Origin: HGM04593 sp045591315
GTDB taxonomy: Bacteria; Bacteroidota; Bacteroidia; Bacteroidales; Bacteroidaceae
NCBI GenBank assembly: GCA_045591315.1
Contig: JAZNSN010000020.1
Location: 1-32,568 of the forward strand
Reading direction: 5' to 3'
Length of the DNA stretch: 32,568 bases
The notes beneath the pieces were generated by a model. The model did no database searches. It was not told the origin of the DNA and saw only the letters and a list, made by a program, of their open reading frames with translations. Shown in pieces: positions 1 to 7,517 of the stretch (position 1 is its first letter; the number at the start of each line of letters is the position of its first letter). Made by a program: the position numbers and the translations under genes.

Positions 1-2
1 TT

Positions 3-1490
3 GAAGGAAACAAGGTAACATTCAACTTGGATGCTGCTGCAACAAAGACCGGTACTTACACATTCGAGATTCCTGCAGGCGTAATCAAGAGTGTTGACGG
101 TGAGGAGTTTGCAGGACAGACTTTCACATTCCAGGTTGAGGCACCTGCCCCAACTCTTAACGAGACTGTTGTATTCGACTTCGTAAACGGTGAATGGGAA
201 ATTCCAACTATGGAGGATAATAACTACAGCAGCATTAAGACAGCCGGTGAGTACACCGATGGTACAAAAACTATCAACATTGACCCGACTGCAAACGGTG
301 GTAGCTATATCTACGACAGCAAGGGCTTCTTGAATATCTCTAAGCCTGGCACTAAGATTACTCTCCCTGCATTCGGTTTCGCAGTTGAGAAGATTGAGGT
401 TGTCGGTCACTCAAGCGGAACAAGCTATGCTAATGTTGATATGAACGTATATGTTGGCGATAACGCTGTAAGTACAGCATGCATCGGAACTGCTGCAACA
501 TCTACATTTGAGATTGCAGCAGAGAACCAGGCTGCCGGCAATGTTTACGAACTCGTTATCGGTTCTAACGGAGGCAACTACTCAAGCGTAATGTACATTA
601 CATATATTAAGGTATATCCGGCCGAAAACAAGCTTGAGGCTCCGGTAATCGACCTCGAAAGCGGTGTTTATGTTGGTGCTCAGACCGTAAATGTACACTC
701 TGCAACAGCAGAACTTGAGGGTGTGACAAACGTTACATACTACTACACAACAGACGGCAATGAGCCTACTGTTGAGGATGAGGAGACAGACGGTGAAATA
801 ATAATCGAAGAGAGCTGCACTCTCAAGGTTATTGTAGAGCTCACATACGGCGACAAGACATACGTGAGTGCATCTACATCGGCTGAGTACATCATCTCTG
901 AGGCTGTTACATACCACAGAGCAGTAGCAGTTGAAAGCGGCAGCTACTTCCTCGCGGCAAACGGCCATGTGGCAGCACCTCTTGCAAACAATGTCCTGCC
1001 TGCTGTTGAGACAACAATCAATGGCGATGACTTGACCGAGGCTGCTTACTATGCTATCACCTTGGAAGAGACTGCAGAAGGCGGAACATACTACATTAAG
1101 GATGTAAACGGCAACTATATCTACACATCTTCAATGTATGGTACTTCCGGTCCAAAACTCAGTTCAAATGGCGCATATGTTCCAATGAGCAGCTGGACAA
1201 TCACTGTTGCCGATGATGAGAACAGCACTGCAACTATCGTAAGCGAGGGATTGACTCTTGTATATGACACTGTTGCTGGTGTATTCAAGGTTACAGATTC
1301 TATTTCAAGCGATATGATACTTCCTACATTCTATGGTACACATGCAACAGGCATTGACGGCATCTACGGTGACAAGCTCAATGGCATGAACGTAAATGAG
1401 GGTATCTACGACCTCCAGGGCCGCAAGATTGAAACCGTAACCAAGGGTGGTATCTATATCATCGATGGCAAAAAGGTTTTGGTTAAGTAA
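3..1490 (+). CDS. Large secreted surface protein, C-terminal part (5' end outside window)
   Basis: The reading frame is open from the first base, so the N-terminus lies outside the window; the first TTG in view is not a credible start. The visible ~495 residues look extracellular: threonine/valine-rich beta-strand modules, no membrane segment and few cysteines. The first ~45 residues resemble a repeated Ig-like module of Bacteroidales surface proteins (pattern GTYTFEIPAG...VDGEEF). Around nt 640-900 there is a segment like the chitobiase C-terminal/Fn3-associated domain (YYTTDGNEPT). The last ~45 residues (GIYDLQGRKIETV...GKKVLVK) match the tail found on many Prevotella/Bacteroides secreted proteins and resembles a type IX-type sorting or beta-strand tail. 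The substrate or ligand cannot be told; a carbohydrate-binding or adhesin role is only inference. Codon use is rich in -c/-g ending codons, suggesting good expression. Confidence 0.85.
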   Translation, partial: EGNKVTFNLDAAATKTGTYTFEIPAGVIKSVDGEEFAGQTFTFQVEAPAPTLNETVVFDFVNGEWEIPTMEDNNYSSIKTAGEYTDGTKTINIDPTANGGSYIYDSKGFLNISKPGTKITLPAFGFAVEKIEVVGHSSGTSYANVDMNVYVGDNAVSTACIGTAATSTFEIAAENQAAGNVYELVIGSNGGNYSSVMYITYIKVYPAENKLEAPVIDLESGVYVGAQTVNVHSATAELEGVTNVTYYYTTDGNEPTVEDEETDGEIIIEESCTLKVIVELTYGDKTYVSASTSAEYIISEAVTYHRAVAVESGSYFLAANGHVAAPLANNVLPAVETTINGDDLTEAAYYAITLEETAEGGTYYIKDVNGNYIYTSSMYGTSGPKLSSNGAYVPMSSWTITVADDENSTATIVSEGLTLVYDTVAGVFKVTDSISSDMILPTFYGTHATGIDGIYGDKLNGMNVNEGIYDLQGRKIETVTKGGIYIIDGKKVLVK

Positions 1491-1507
1491 AAATGTAATT
1501 TTTACTC

Positions 1508-1584
1508 GATAACTTGAGCAGCAATAGTCGCGAGCAGCGTAGCCGAAGGTTACGCCTCGCGGGCTGCGAGAAGCGAAAGTTATC
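1508..1584. other. Long nested imperfect hairpin downstream of the surface protein
   Basis: Four nested complementary pairs are visible: gataactt (1508-1515) with aagttatc (1577-1584); gcagc (1518-1522) with gctgc (1563-1567); cgcgag (1529-1534) with ctcgcg (1556-1561); and gcgtagcc (1537-1544) with ggttacgc (1548-1555), one G-U pair, around a GAA loop. Bulges separate the stems. It begins 17 nt after the stop codon. It could be an RNA 3' structure, a REP-like repeat or part of a termination region. It lacks a T-tract and the conserved T-arm of a tRNA. Confidence 0.5.
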
Positions 1585-1602
1585 AGACCAAAAATCTATA
1601 TT

Positions 1603-1632
1603 AAGATAGGGTGCGCATGCGCACCCTATCTT
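1603..1632. terminator. 30-bp perfect palindrome, probable terminator
   Basis: Both halves are exactly complementary around 1617/1618 (arm aagatagggtgcgca). The stem is GC-rich in the middle and A/T at its base and is followed by only a short T run (ctttg), so an intrinsic terminator for the surface protein gene is likely but not certain. Because it is a perfect DNA palindrome it could also be a protein-binding site. Confidence 0.55.
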
Positions 1633-1695
1633 TGTAATACAAGAAACAGATTTTGTAAAAATGCGATTTTATTGAGCCCCAAAACATGAACAATA

Positions 1696-1726
1696 AAGAG
1701 TGGGCAAGAAATCTTGTCCACTCTTT
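1696..1726. terminator. Bidirectional terminator hairpin between convergent genes
   Basis: A 14-bp stem (aagagtgggcaaga with tcttgtccactctt, one G-T/G-U position) closes on an AA loop and is flanked by A and T runs on either side. It lies between the end of the plus-strand surface gene and the end of the minus-strand nucleotidyltransferase at 1809, so it can terminate transcription from both sides; the minus-strand gene has no other hairpin nearby. Confidence 0.7.
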
Positions 1727-1808
1727 TGCTTATAAACGACTTCGGAATGTAAGGTAAGCATCCGGTACAAGCATAGTCTGTGCTACGCGCGACCATTTGC
1801 TGCAAGTG

Positions 1809-2615
1809 TCATCGAGCATTGATGCGTATAAAATCTTCTGCAGATTTTAACGCATCAAGCTTACCGACATCAATGAACTCAAGATTATCGGCTACTACAC
1901 CATATACAGGATGCTTTGCAGCCACCCACATATAGAAACTCATTATAGGAAAACGTGTACCCTTGACAGGGTCAACAGGAAGCCCTTTCTCTCTTACATA
2001 CTCCTCCATAAGCGATAGCACCCTATCGCTCAGTATATGTATTCCGGAGAAAGCCAATGCACGGCACTCCGAAGGAACGACGTCGGAAGAAACCACGCTG
2101 TAGTCGCCGGTATCAGTATTCATCCACCCTACCATACGCATCGTCTCAGGATCGAAAAGAAGAAAACGGGTTGTCTTTCGCTCGCTCACCAGCAATGTTG
2201 CAACAGCCTCATCCTTTACCTGTGATTCGAACCATTCTATGTCGCAGTTCGACAATATATCCACATTATGTATGATGAACCTGCCGCAACCCTCAAGGAA
2301 ACGGCGTGCATGAAGCACTGCACCACCCGTCTCAAGCAACAGTTCGCGCTCATCACTTATCTCGAACAACATCTTGCCGGCACTCTTGTCATCACGTTCG
2401 AAAGTTATCCACTCCTGAGCATCGGCCCACTGCTCTATCTTGTCGGCAAAGTAGTGGATGTTAACCACAGCCTCATCAATGCCTGCACGCTGTAGCTTAC
2501 GTGCCACATGTTCCAGCAAAGGCTTGCCGCATACAGGTACAAGGGCTTTTGGAAGAGTATCGGTAAGAGGCTTAAGACGTGTGCCTAACCCCGCTGCAAA
2601 TATCATTGCTTTCAT
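1809..2615 (-). CDS. Sugar-1-phosphate nucleotidyltransferase (MurU/HddC-like)
   Basis: 268 residues. Residues 9-27 carry the nucleotide-binding signature of the NTP_transferase family (GLGTRLKPLTDTLPKALVP), and residues ~117-123 (HNVDILS) fit the metal-binding aspartate region. The C-terminal IDVG motif (FIDVGKLDAL) is typical of MurU and heptose-1-phosphate guanylyltransferase relatives. It should transfer an NMP group to a sugar 1-phosphate in the cytoplasm. MurU (N-acetylmuramate-1-P uridylyltransferase of peptidoglycan recycling) is one possibility; the usual partner kinase AmgK would be to the right on this strand, but here the gene stands alone and is divergent from the DUF4199 gene, so the substrate is open. 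Start ATG chosen because the signature begins immediately after it and a -7-like element lies 50 nt upstream. Confidence 0.88.
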   Translation of the reverse strand: MKAMIFAAGLGTRLKPLTDTLPKALVPVCGKPLLEHVARKLQRAGIDEAVVNIHYFADKIEQWADAQEWITFERDDKSAGKMLFEISDERELLLETGGAVLHARRFLEGCGRFIIHNVDILSNCDIEWFESQVKDEAVATLLVSERKTTRFLLFDPETMRMVGWMNTDTGDYSVVSSDVVPSECRALAFSGIHILSDRVLSLMEEYVREKGLPVDPVKGTRFPIMSFYMWVAAKHPVYGVVADNLEFIDVGKLDALKSAEDFIRINAR

Positions 2616-2664
2616 AATATAAAATAGGTATTTAAGATTTGATTACAATCATTGTATGCTAATG

Positions 2665-2693
2665 CGAAAATAGTCAATTATTCTTTATTGCAA
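2665..2693 (-). promoter_or_regulatory. Candidate promoter of the nucleotidyltransferase
   Basis: On the minus strand a TATTTTCG element (2665-2672) fits the Bacteroidales -7 consensus TAnnTTTG with one change, with TTG (2691-2693) 18 nt upstream. Expected transcript start near 2658, about 43 nt before the ATG. Confidence 0.4.
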
Positions 2694-2713
2694 GTAAGTT
2701 ATGAGGGTAAAAG

Positions 2714-2744
2714 TTGCTATGTTCGGCACTTTGCAGTATCTTCG
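2714..2744 (+). promoter_or_regulatory. Candidate promoter of the DUF4199/glycosyltransferase operon
   Basis: TTG at 2714-2716, then 20 nt, then TATCTTCG at 2737-2744, close to the Bacteroidales TTTG-N19..21-TAnnTTTG pattern. The start would fall near 2751, leaving a very short leader before the ATG at 2762. Confidence 0.4.
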
Positions 2745-2761
2745 CTCGATAAAACGACAGA

Positions 2762-3298
2762 ATGGAAAGACAAAGCAGCAATAGAGGATTCTACCATAGC
2801 GCCATGTATTACGGCACTATGTTGGGAATTATATGGAGCATCATGTACGTTCTTATGTTTATAGGACTTAAAAGCCCTGTTCTTCTATTGACATGCATCG
2901 CATTGTTCATAGGCTCTCCGTTCTTCGCTGCCTCTTTTGCAAAGAAGTACAGACGGAACGAATGCGGCAATTGCATAAGATACATGCAGGCATTCACATT
3001 CCTCTACTGGATGTATATATGCGCATGCCTGTTGAGCACTCTTACAATGTTTCTCTACTTCCGGTTTATTGATAACGGAATGTTTTTTGCAACAATGCAG
3101 GAAATTCTGACCGCATCGATGAACCTGCCTGGAATAGACGAAGCCTACAGACAACAGGCAGAACAGGTATTGCAGATAATCAGAGAGACCACAACCAGCG
3201 AATTCACATGGCAGATTCTAGGAAACAACATAGTAAATTCTTCTATACTGCCATTTATCATAGCAATATTTGTACGCAAGAACAACAAAGGACAATAA
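2762..3298 (+). CDS. DUF4199-type inner membrane protein
   Basis: 178 residues with four hydrophobic segments (about 16-36, 38-60, 78-103, 152-171), short charged loops and a lysine/arginine-rich C-terminus. Overall pattern and position directly before a family 2 glycosyltransferase match DUF4199 proteins of Bacteroidetes; I recognise the family from context and topology, no catalytic motif is visible. Function is unknown; an auxiliary role for the membrane glycosyltransferase is plausible because the stop codon is only 1 nt before the next ATG, which implies translational coupling. No signal peptide. Confidence 0.8.
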   Translation: MERQSSNRGFYHSAMYYGTMLGIIWSIMYVLMFIGLKSPVLLLTCIALFIGSPFFAASFAKKYRRNECGNCIRYMQAFTFLYWMYICACLLSTLTMFLYFRFIDNGMFFATMQEILTASMNLPGIDEAYRQQAEQVLQIIRETTTSEFTWQILGNNIVNSSILPFIIAIFVRKNNKGQ

Positions 3299-3299
3299 G

Positions 3300-4250
3300 A
3301 TGGATATATCAGTAATCGTACCCTTGTACAACGAAGCCGAGTCGTTGCCGGAACTTGCATCATGGATTGAAAGAGTGATGAAGGAGAACAGCTACTCATA
3401 CGAAATAATCTTCATCAACGACGGCAGCAGCGACAACTCATGGGAGGTGATTGAAGAGCTGAGCGGAAAGAACCCCAATATACATGGCATAAAGTTCCGC
3501 CGCAACTATGGAAAATCACCGGCATTGTACTGCGGTTTCGAACGTGCGAAAGGCGATGTCGTAATTACTATGGATGCCGACCTGCAGGATAGCCCCGACG
3601 AGATTCCGGCACTATACAAGATGATTACAGAAGAGAGATACGACCTTGTTTCGGGCTACAAGAAGAAGCGTTACGACCCGCTAAGCAAGACAATACCTAC
3701 AAAACTCTTCAATGCAACGGCACGCAAGGTATCAGGAATAAAGAACCTGCACGACTTCAACTGCGGACTAAAGGCATACCGCAACGAAGTTGTAAAGAAC
3801 ATCGAGGTCTATGGCGACATGCACAGATACATTCCGTATCTTGCAAAGAATGCCGGATATGACAGGATAGGAGAGCTTGTAGTGCATCATCAGGCACGCA
3901 AGTACGGCAAAAGCAAGTTCGGTATCAGCCGTTTCTTCCACGGATACCTCGACCTGATGTCGCTATGGTTCCTTTCAAGGTTCAGCTACCGTCCTATGCA
4001 CATCTTCGGTCTTTGGGGCACACTGATGTTCTTCTTAGGATTCATCGCAGCCATTGTCGTAGGAGGCATGAAACTCTATGCGCTTGCAAACGGCGAGACA
4101 AGCCGTCTTGTAACAGACACTCCATATTTCTACATATCATTGACATTGATGATTTTAGGAACACAGCTGTTCCTTACCGGCTTCATTGCAGAACTTATAA
4201 GCCGCACATCACAGGAGAGAAACAGATATAACATATCAAAGGAATTCTAA
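3300..4250 (+). CDS. Membrane-anchored glycosyltransferase family 2 (dolichyl-phosphate mannosyltransferase/GtrB-like)
   Basis: 316 residues from the ATG immediately after the DUF4199 stop; a 10-residue longer in-frame start exists inside that gene but the conserved sequence begins at this Met (MDISVIVPLYNEAESL). GT-A motifs: DGSSD near residue 41, and the metal-binding DADLQD near residue 89. Two transmembrane helices follow at about 225-260 and 275-305, as in GtrB/ArnC/DPM1-like enzymes. It should transfer a sugar from a nucleotide donor to a polyprenyl phosphate on the cytoplasmic face, giving a lipid-linked sugar for export. Donor sugar not deducible. Confidence 0.9.
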   Translation: MDISVIVPLYNEAESLPELASWIERVMKENSYSYEIIFINDGSSDNSWEVIEELSGKNPNIHGIKFRRNYGKSPALYCGFERAKGDVVITMDADLQDSPDEIPALYKMITEERYDLVSGYKKKRYDPLSKTIPTKLFNATARKVSGIKNLHDFNCGLKAYRNEVVKNIEVYGDMHRYIPYLAKNAGYDRIGELVVHHQARKYGKSKFGISRFFHGYLDLMSLWFLSRFSYRPMHIFGLWGTLMFFLGFIAAIVVGGMKLYALANGETSRLVTDTPYFYISLTLMILGTQLFLTGFIAELISRTSQERNRYNISKEF

Positions 4251-4317
4251 AGATTATTGCAAGCAACGGCAAACAAGGCTAAACCGCCCGTTCAAGCATC
4301 AACAAACAAGCCTTTTT

Positions 4318-4809
4318 ATGATACGAAAATTCAAACATATTCTTTACGCAGCATTGGCAACGCTCTTTATATTTACAAGTTGCGAAGAAGGTTACGATTG
4401 CGGAATTGAAAATGTCGCATACAACAAGATCGGCTTCTACTGTGTCAGCGACGACAACAAGGAGAGCAAATACGAATTCCCAGACACGCTGAGCGTATCA
4501 CTCATGGTTAACGGCATTGACTCCATAGTAGTAAACCACATATTCAATATCGACAACCTCAAATTGCCAATGAGCTATACGAATGAGTGCGATACCGTAA
4601 TATTCCATTATGCCGAAGACCATACAGATACCATATATGTCAAGCACGAGAACATACAGTTCTACATATCGATGGAATGCGGAACTGTAATGTACCATAA
4701 GCTTACCGGAATAGAACACACAAGGAATTATATAGATTCTGTCGTCATTGCAAACAAGAATGTAAAATTTGACTACGATGAGAACATTAAGGTATATTTT
4801 ATTGATTAG
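4318..4809 (+). CDS. DUF6452-like lipoprotein
   Basis: 163 residues. The N-terminus has KFK, a hydrophobic core and a lipobox ending FTSC, so residue 22 is the likely lipidated cysteine. The mature part is beta-rich with several cysteines (GYDCG, NECDT, MECGT) and no membrane helix. The gene overlaps the following DUF6048-like gene by 32 nt. This lipoprotein/DUF6048 pair is conserved in Bacteroidales; I assign the family by this arrangement and general look, with no known function. Likely sits on the periplasmic or outer face of the outer membrane. Confidence 0.8.
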   Translation: MIRKFKHILYAALATLFIFTSCEEGYDCGIENVAYNKIGFYCVSDDNKESKYEFPDTLSVSLMVNGIDSIVVNHIFNIDNLKLPMSYTNECDTVIFHYAEDHTDTIYVKHENIQFYISMECGTVMYHKLTGIEHTRNYIDSVVIANKNVKFDYDENIKVYFID

Positions 4810-5497
4810 CATCCTGCTTACACTTCCTTGCGTATCTAATGCCAAGGGAAAAGAGAAGGAAGAAGAGAAGGAAAAGACATCTCTTGCCAAAATGTTCTCC
4901 TTAAACGGCATAGGAGTTTCTGCAGATGTCTTTGGACTGGCATATTCTGTAATAGGCGAATACGCAAGCAGTGAATTTGCATTTGAGGTGAATTTGGGCA
5001 ACCGCTTTTACCCGATAGCAGAAATAGGATTGGGCTGGTGCAACAATGTAGATGAGACAAGAGGCATAAAATACAAGACAAGTGCACCTTATTACAAAAT
5101 AGGACTGAACTACAACCTGCTCACAAGGAAGGACAAACCGAATCCAAAGAACTACGTATATGCATTGATAAGATTCGGATGGAGCAGTTTCAAGTATGAC
5201 ATTGACGCACCGCCAGTAACCGACCCCATGTGGGGCAGCAGCACTGCCTTGAAGCTGAATGATGTCAAAGGAAGTTGTTCTTGGGCCGAAATAGGTATCG
5301 GAATAAAGGTTAAGATTGCCAAAGGCTTCCACATGGGATGGACCATACGCTACAAGGCAAGAATTAGTGAAAAAGAAGGGAACAACTCCAAGATGTGGTA
5401 TGTACCAGGCTTCGGCATCAACAAGAGCACATGCTTTGGGGGCACTTATAACCTGATATACGAAATTCCATTCAGAAAAGACCGAGACAAACAATGA
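4778..5497 (+). CDS. DUF6048-like secreted, probable outer-membrane beta-barrel protein
   Basis: 239 residues from the ATG at 4778 (an upstream in-frame TTG at 4769 is rejected because the signal peptide starts at the ATG). Residues 1-22 form a signal peptide with cleavage after a SNA site, followed by a highly charged K/E linker. The rest shows alternating amphipathic strands, many aromatic/glycine residues and a final strand ending in phenylalanine (YNLIYEIPF), consistent with a small outer-membrane barrel. Overlaps the upstream lipoprotein by 32 nt and the downstream ApbE gene by 4 nt (ATGA), so the three are co-translated. Function unknown. Confidence 0.82.
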   Translation: MRTLRYILLISILLTLPCVSNAKGKEKEEEKEKTSLAKMFSLNGIGVSADVFGLAYSVIGEYASSEFAFEVNLGNRFYPIAEIGLGWCNNVDETRGIKYKTSAPYYKIGLNYNLLTRKDKPNPKNYVYALIRFGWSSFKYDIDAPPVTDPMWGSSTALKLNDVKGSCSWAEIGIGIKVKIAKGFHMGWTIRYKARISEKEGNNSKMWYVPGFGINKSTCFGGTYNLIYEIPFRKDRDKQ

Positions 5498-6498
5498 AAA
5501 GCAAGCTAGGTGCAGGGAAACTGATTTTCCTTATCTTTCTTATAATAGGAACTGTATATATACTACGTAACCAGAAGCCTTATCTTAACAACAGAGGAGA
5601 GGTCTTCGGAACATACTACAGCATTACATACCAGAGTGATGTTGAACTCCACAAGGAGATAAAGGATGTGCTCGCAAAGGTAAATGCATCATTGTCTCCG
5701 TTCAACAGAAATTCCATAATAACGGCAGTAAACAACAACGAAGATGCAGTTCCTGACAGTATGTTCGTAACGGTCTTTTCCCTCGCGCAGGAGATTTCGG
5801 GAAAGACCGGAGGTGCATTCGATATAACAGTAGCTCCATTGGTCAACGCATGGGGATTCGGTTTCAAGAAGGGAGTGCCGGTTGACAGCATAGCAATAGA
5901 TTCCCTACGAAGCCTTGTCGGCTACAAGAATGTCTCGCTCGTTGACGGAAAGGTCATAAAGCAGAATCCCGGCACAATGCTCGACTGCAGCGCAATTGCC
6001 AAAGGATATGGATGTGACATCGTTGCATCGATGTTCGACAGACATGGAATTGAGAACTACATGGTTGAGATTGGCGGTGAAGTTGTTGCCAAAGGCAGGA
6101 ACGCCAACGGCAATAAGTGGAGCATAGGCATAAACAAGCCAATAGATGACCCGTTGGCAAGCAACAAAGAACTTTTCGGAGTCGTAAAACTCGACGGCAA
6201 AGGAATGGCGACATCGGGCAACTACCGCAACTTCCGCTATGAGAACGGCAAGAAGGTTGCCCACACGATAGACCCCAGAACCGGTTATCCCGTAGAACAT
6301 TCATTGCTTTCGGCAACAGTAATTGCCGATGACTGCGCAACAGCCGATGCATACGCCACATCGTTCATGGTAATGGGGCTTGAAAATGCCATGGAGATAT
6401 GCAGCAAGGAAAAAGGCATCGATGCCTATTTCATATATGCCGGCGAAGACGGCACGCTGAAGACCGCCGAGACCGAAGGAATGAAGAGATTCTATTAA
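5494..6498 (+). CDS. apbE: FAD:protein FMN transferase (ApbE family)
   Basis: 334 residues. It transfers FMN from FAD to a threonine of membrane redox proteins such as NqrB, NqrC and RnfG. Family signatures are clear: GGAFDITVAPLVNAWGFG, IAKGYGCD, VEIGGEV, TSGNYRNF, HTIDPRTGYP, and the C-terminal magnesium/FAD segment ATADAYATSFMVMG. The N-terminus has a single hydrophobic segment at about 9-24 with no lipobox cysteine, so it is probably an inner-membrane-anchored periplasmic enzyme rather than the usual lipoprotein. It overlaps the DUF6048-like gene by ATGA. Transcription ends in the long palindrome right after it. Confidence 0.95.
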   Translation: MKSKLGAGKLIFLIFLIIGTVYILRNQKPYLNNRGEVFGTYYSITYQSDVELHKEIKDVLAKVNASLSPFNRNSIITAVNNNEDAVPDSMFVTVFSLAQEISGKTGGAFDITVAPLVNAWGFGFKKGVPVDSIAIDSLRSLVGYKNVSLVDGKVIKQNPGTMLDCSAIAKGYGCDIVASMFDRHGIENYMVEIGGEVVAKGRNANGNKWSIGINKPIDDPLASNKELFGVVKLDGKGMATSGNYRNFRYENGKKVAHTIDPRTGYPVEHSLLSATVIADDCATADAYATSFMVMGLENAMEICSKEKGIDAYFIYAGEDGTLKTAETEGMKRFY

Positions 6499-6509
6499 GA
6501 AAAAGACGA

Positions 6510-6563
6510 ATACTATAAAAGCATTAGAACCGGCAATTGCCGGTTCTAATGCTTTTATAGTAT
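6510..6563. terminator. 54-bp perfect palindrome, bidirectional terminator (apbE / marC)
   Basis: Two 27-nt arms are exactly complementary around 6536/6537 with no mismatch and no loop. The core is GC-rich (aaccggcaattgccggtt) and the flanks A/T-rich, giving a usable U-tract in both directions. Its last base is the first base of the marC stop codon (read on the minus strand) and it starts 11 nt after the apbE stop, so it is placed to end both convergent genes. Confidence 0.85.
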
Positions 6564-7177
6564 CAGTTTGCAGTTACCGATATCTCGTTTATAAGATAAG
6601 ACAAGTTAGATGTAAACAGTTTTACAGATATTGCAAGCAAGATTATTCCAAAGAACTTGCGGGTAAAGTATATACCGCCCTTGCCGAGCAGCCTCATTAA
6701 AAAGGATGTTGCGCTGAGCATTGTAAACACCACTACCGCATTCAGCAGAAGGGCCATAATTATATTCACGGGAGCATATTCGGCCTTGATGGAAAGCAGC
6801 GTAGTAAACGAACCTGCCCCGGCAAGCAACGGGAACACCAGCGGAACAATGGTTGCATCATTTGCAGCAATTGAGGAATCCTTGAAAATTTCAATATCGA
6901 GCACCATCTCAAGTGCCATAAGGAAAATCACAATTGAACCGGCCACGGCAAACGAGTTTATATCAACGCCAAAGAGGTTCAAAATCCAGTCTCCGACGAA
7001 GAAGAAAAGGAACATAAGGCCGAATGCGAAGAAAACAGCCTTCACCGGGTTTATTATCTTGCCCTTGTCGCGTATTGATAGCACTATAGGCATAATGCCA
7101 ATAGGGTCAATCACCGCAAAGAGCACAATAAACGCACTCAAGAACTCAATAGAGCTGAAAGATGACAGAAATTCCAT
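6563..7177 (-). CDS. MarC family integral membrane protein
   Basis: 204 residues from the ATG at 7177; a 25-residue longer in-frame start at 7252 exists, but the extension (rich in W, Q, C) is not hydrophobic and MarC proteins begin close to this Met. About six membrane helices are visible; residues near 17-35 carry the family pattern (LFAVIDPIGIMPI) and a second similar element occurs in the middle (IVPLVFPLLAGAGSFTTL). MarC/UPF0056 proteins are inner-membrane proteins of unclear function, once wrongly linked to multiple antibiotic resistance. It is convergent with apbE and shares its terminator. Confidence 0.92.
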   Translation of the reverse strand: MEFLSSFSSIEFLSAFIVLFAVIDPIGIMPIVLSIRDKGKIINPVKAVFFAFGLMFLFFFVGDWILNLFGVDINSFAVAGSIVIFLMALEMVLDIEIFKDSSIAANDATIVPLVFPLLAGAGSFTTLLSIKAEYAPVNIIMALLLNAVVVFTMLSATSFLMRLLGKGGIYFTRKFFGIILLAISVKLFTSNLSYLINEISVTAN

Positions 7178-7280
7178 AAATATATCTTGTTGATTTGTCC
7201 AACATTGCCAACCGACTAAAGCGTACTGTACCTTATTAACAAATAAAGACAAGCAAAGATTTGCAGGAGCCGTTCAATTA

Positions 7281-7288
7281 CAAAAGTA
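7281..7288 (-). promoter_or_regulatory. Possible marC -7 promoter element
   Basis: TACTTTTG on the minus strand fits TAnnTTTG exactly; the -33 region is only T-rich. If used, the leader before the 7177 start is about 97 nt. A one-mismatch alternative (AATCTTTG) lies at 7254-7261. Confidence 0.3.
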
Positions 7289-7432
7289 CAAATATTTCAC
7301 TAACCTGAAAAATAAGGAACACCTTTTCGGTGTCAATGCACAAGAAACCTGCTGCCGAAGAGGAAAAATCCCGAAATCCCGCCATTTCACATAATAGCTT
7401 TTTCACATTCATATTCAAAAATAGTCGCCCAA

Positions 7433-7467
7433 TTTTGAGGTTTTTTGACAAAAAAGCAGTATCTTTG
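7433..7467 (+). promoter_or_regulatory. rpsA promoter
   Basis: TTTTG at 7433-7437, 22 nt, then a full consensus -7 element TATCTTTG at 7460-7467. Expected start near 7474, giving a leader of about 44 nt. The leader contains no Shine-Dalgarno sequence, as usual in Bacteroidales. The rest of the marC-rpsA gap (7178-7432) is AT-rich with no other clear element. Confidence 0.75.
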
Positions 7468-7517
7468 CGCCCGAATTCTATCAACATAATGTCTAACTCA
7501 TTAACTTTTAAAAAATT

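Noticed and set aside
1508..1584. tRNA-like gene
   Set aside because: Nested stems are present but there is no T-arm motif, no anticodon-loop pattern and no CCA end.
7178..7252. 25-codon upstream extension of marC
   Set aside because: The extension is polar and unlike a MarC N-terminus, so the ATG at 7177 is preferred; a start at 7252 cannot be fully excluded.
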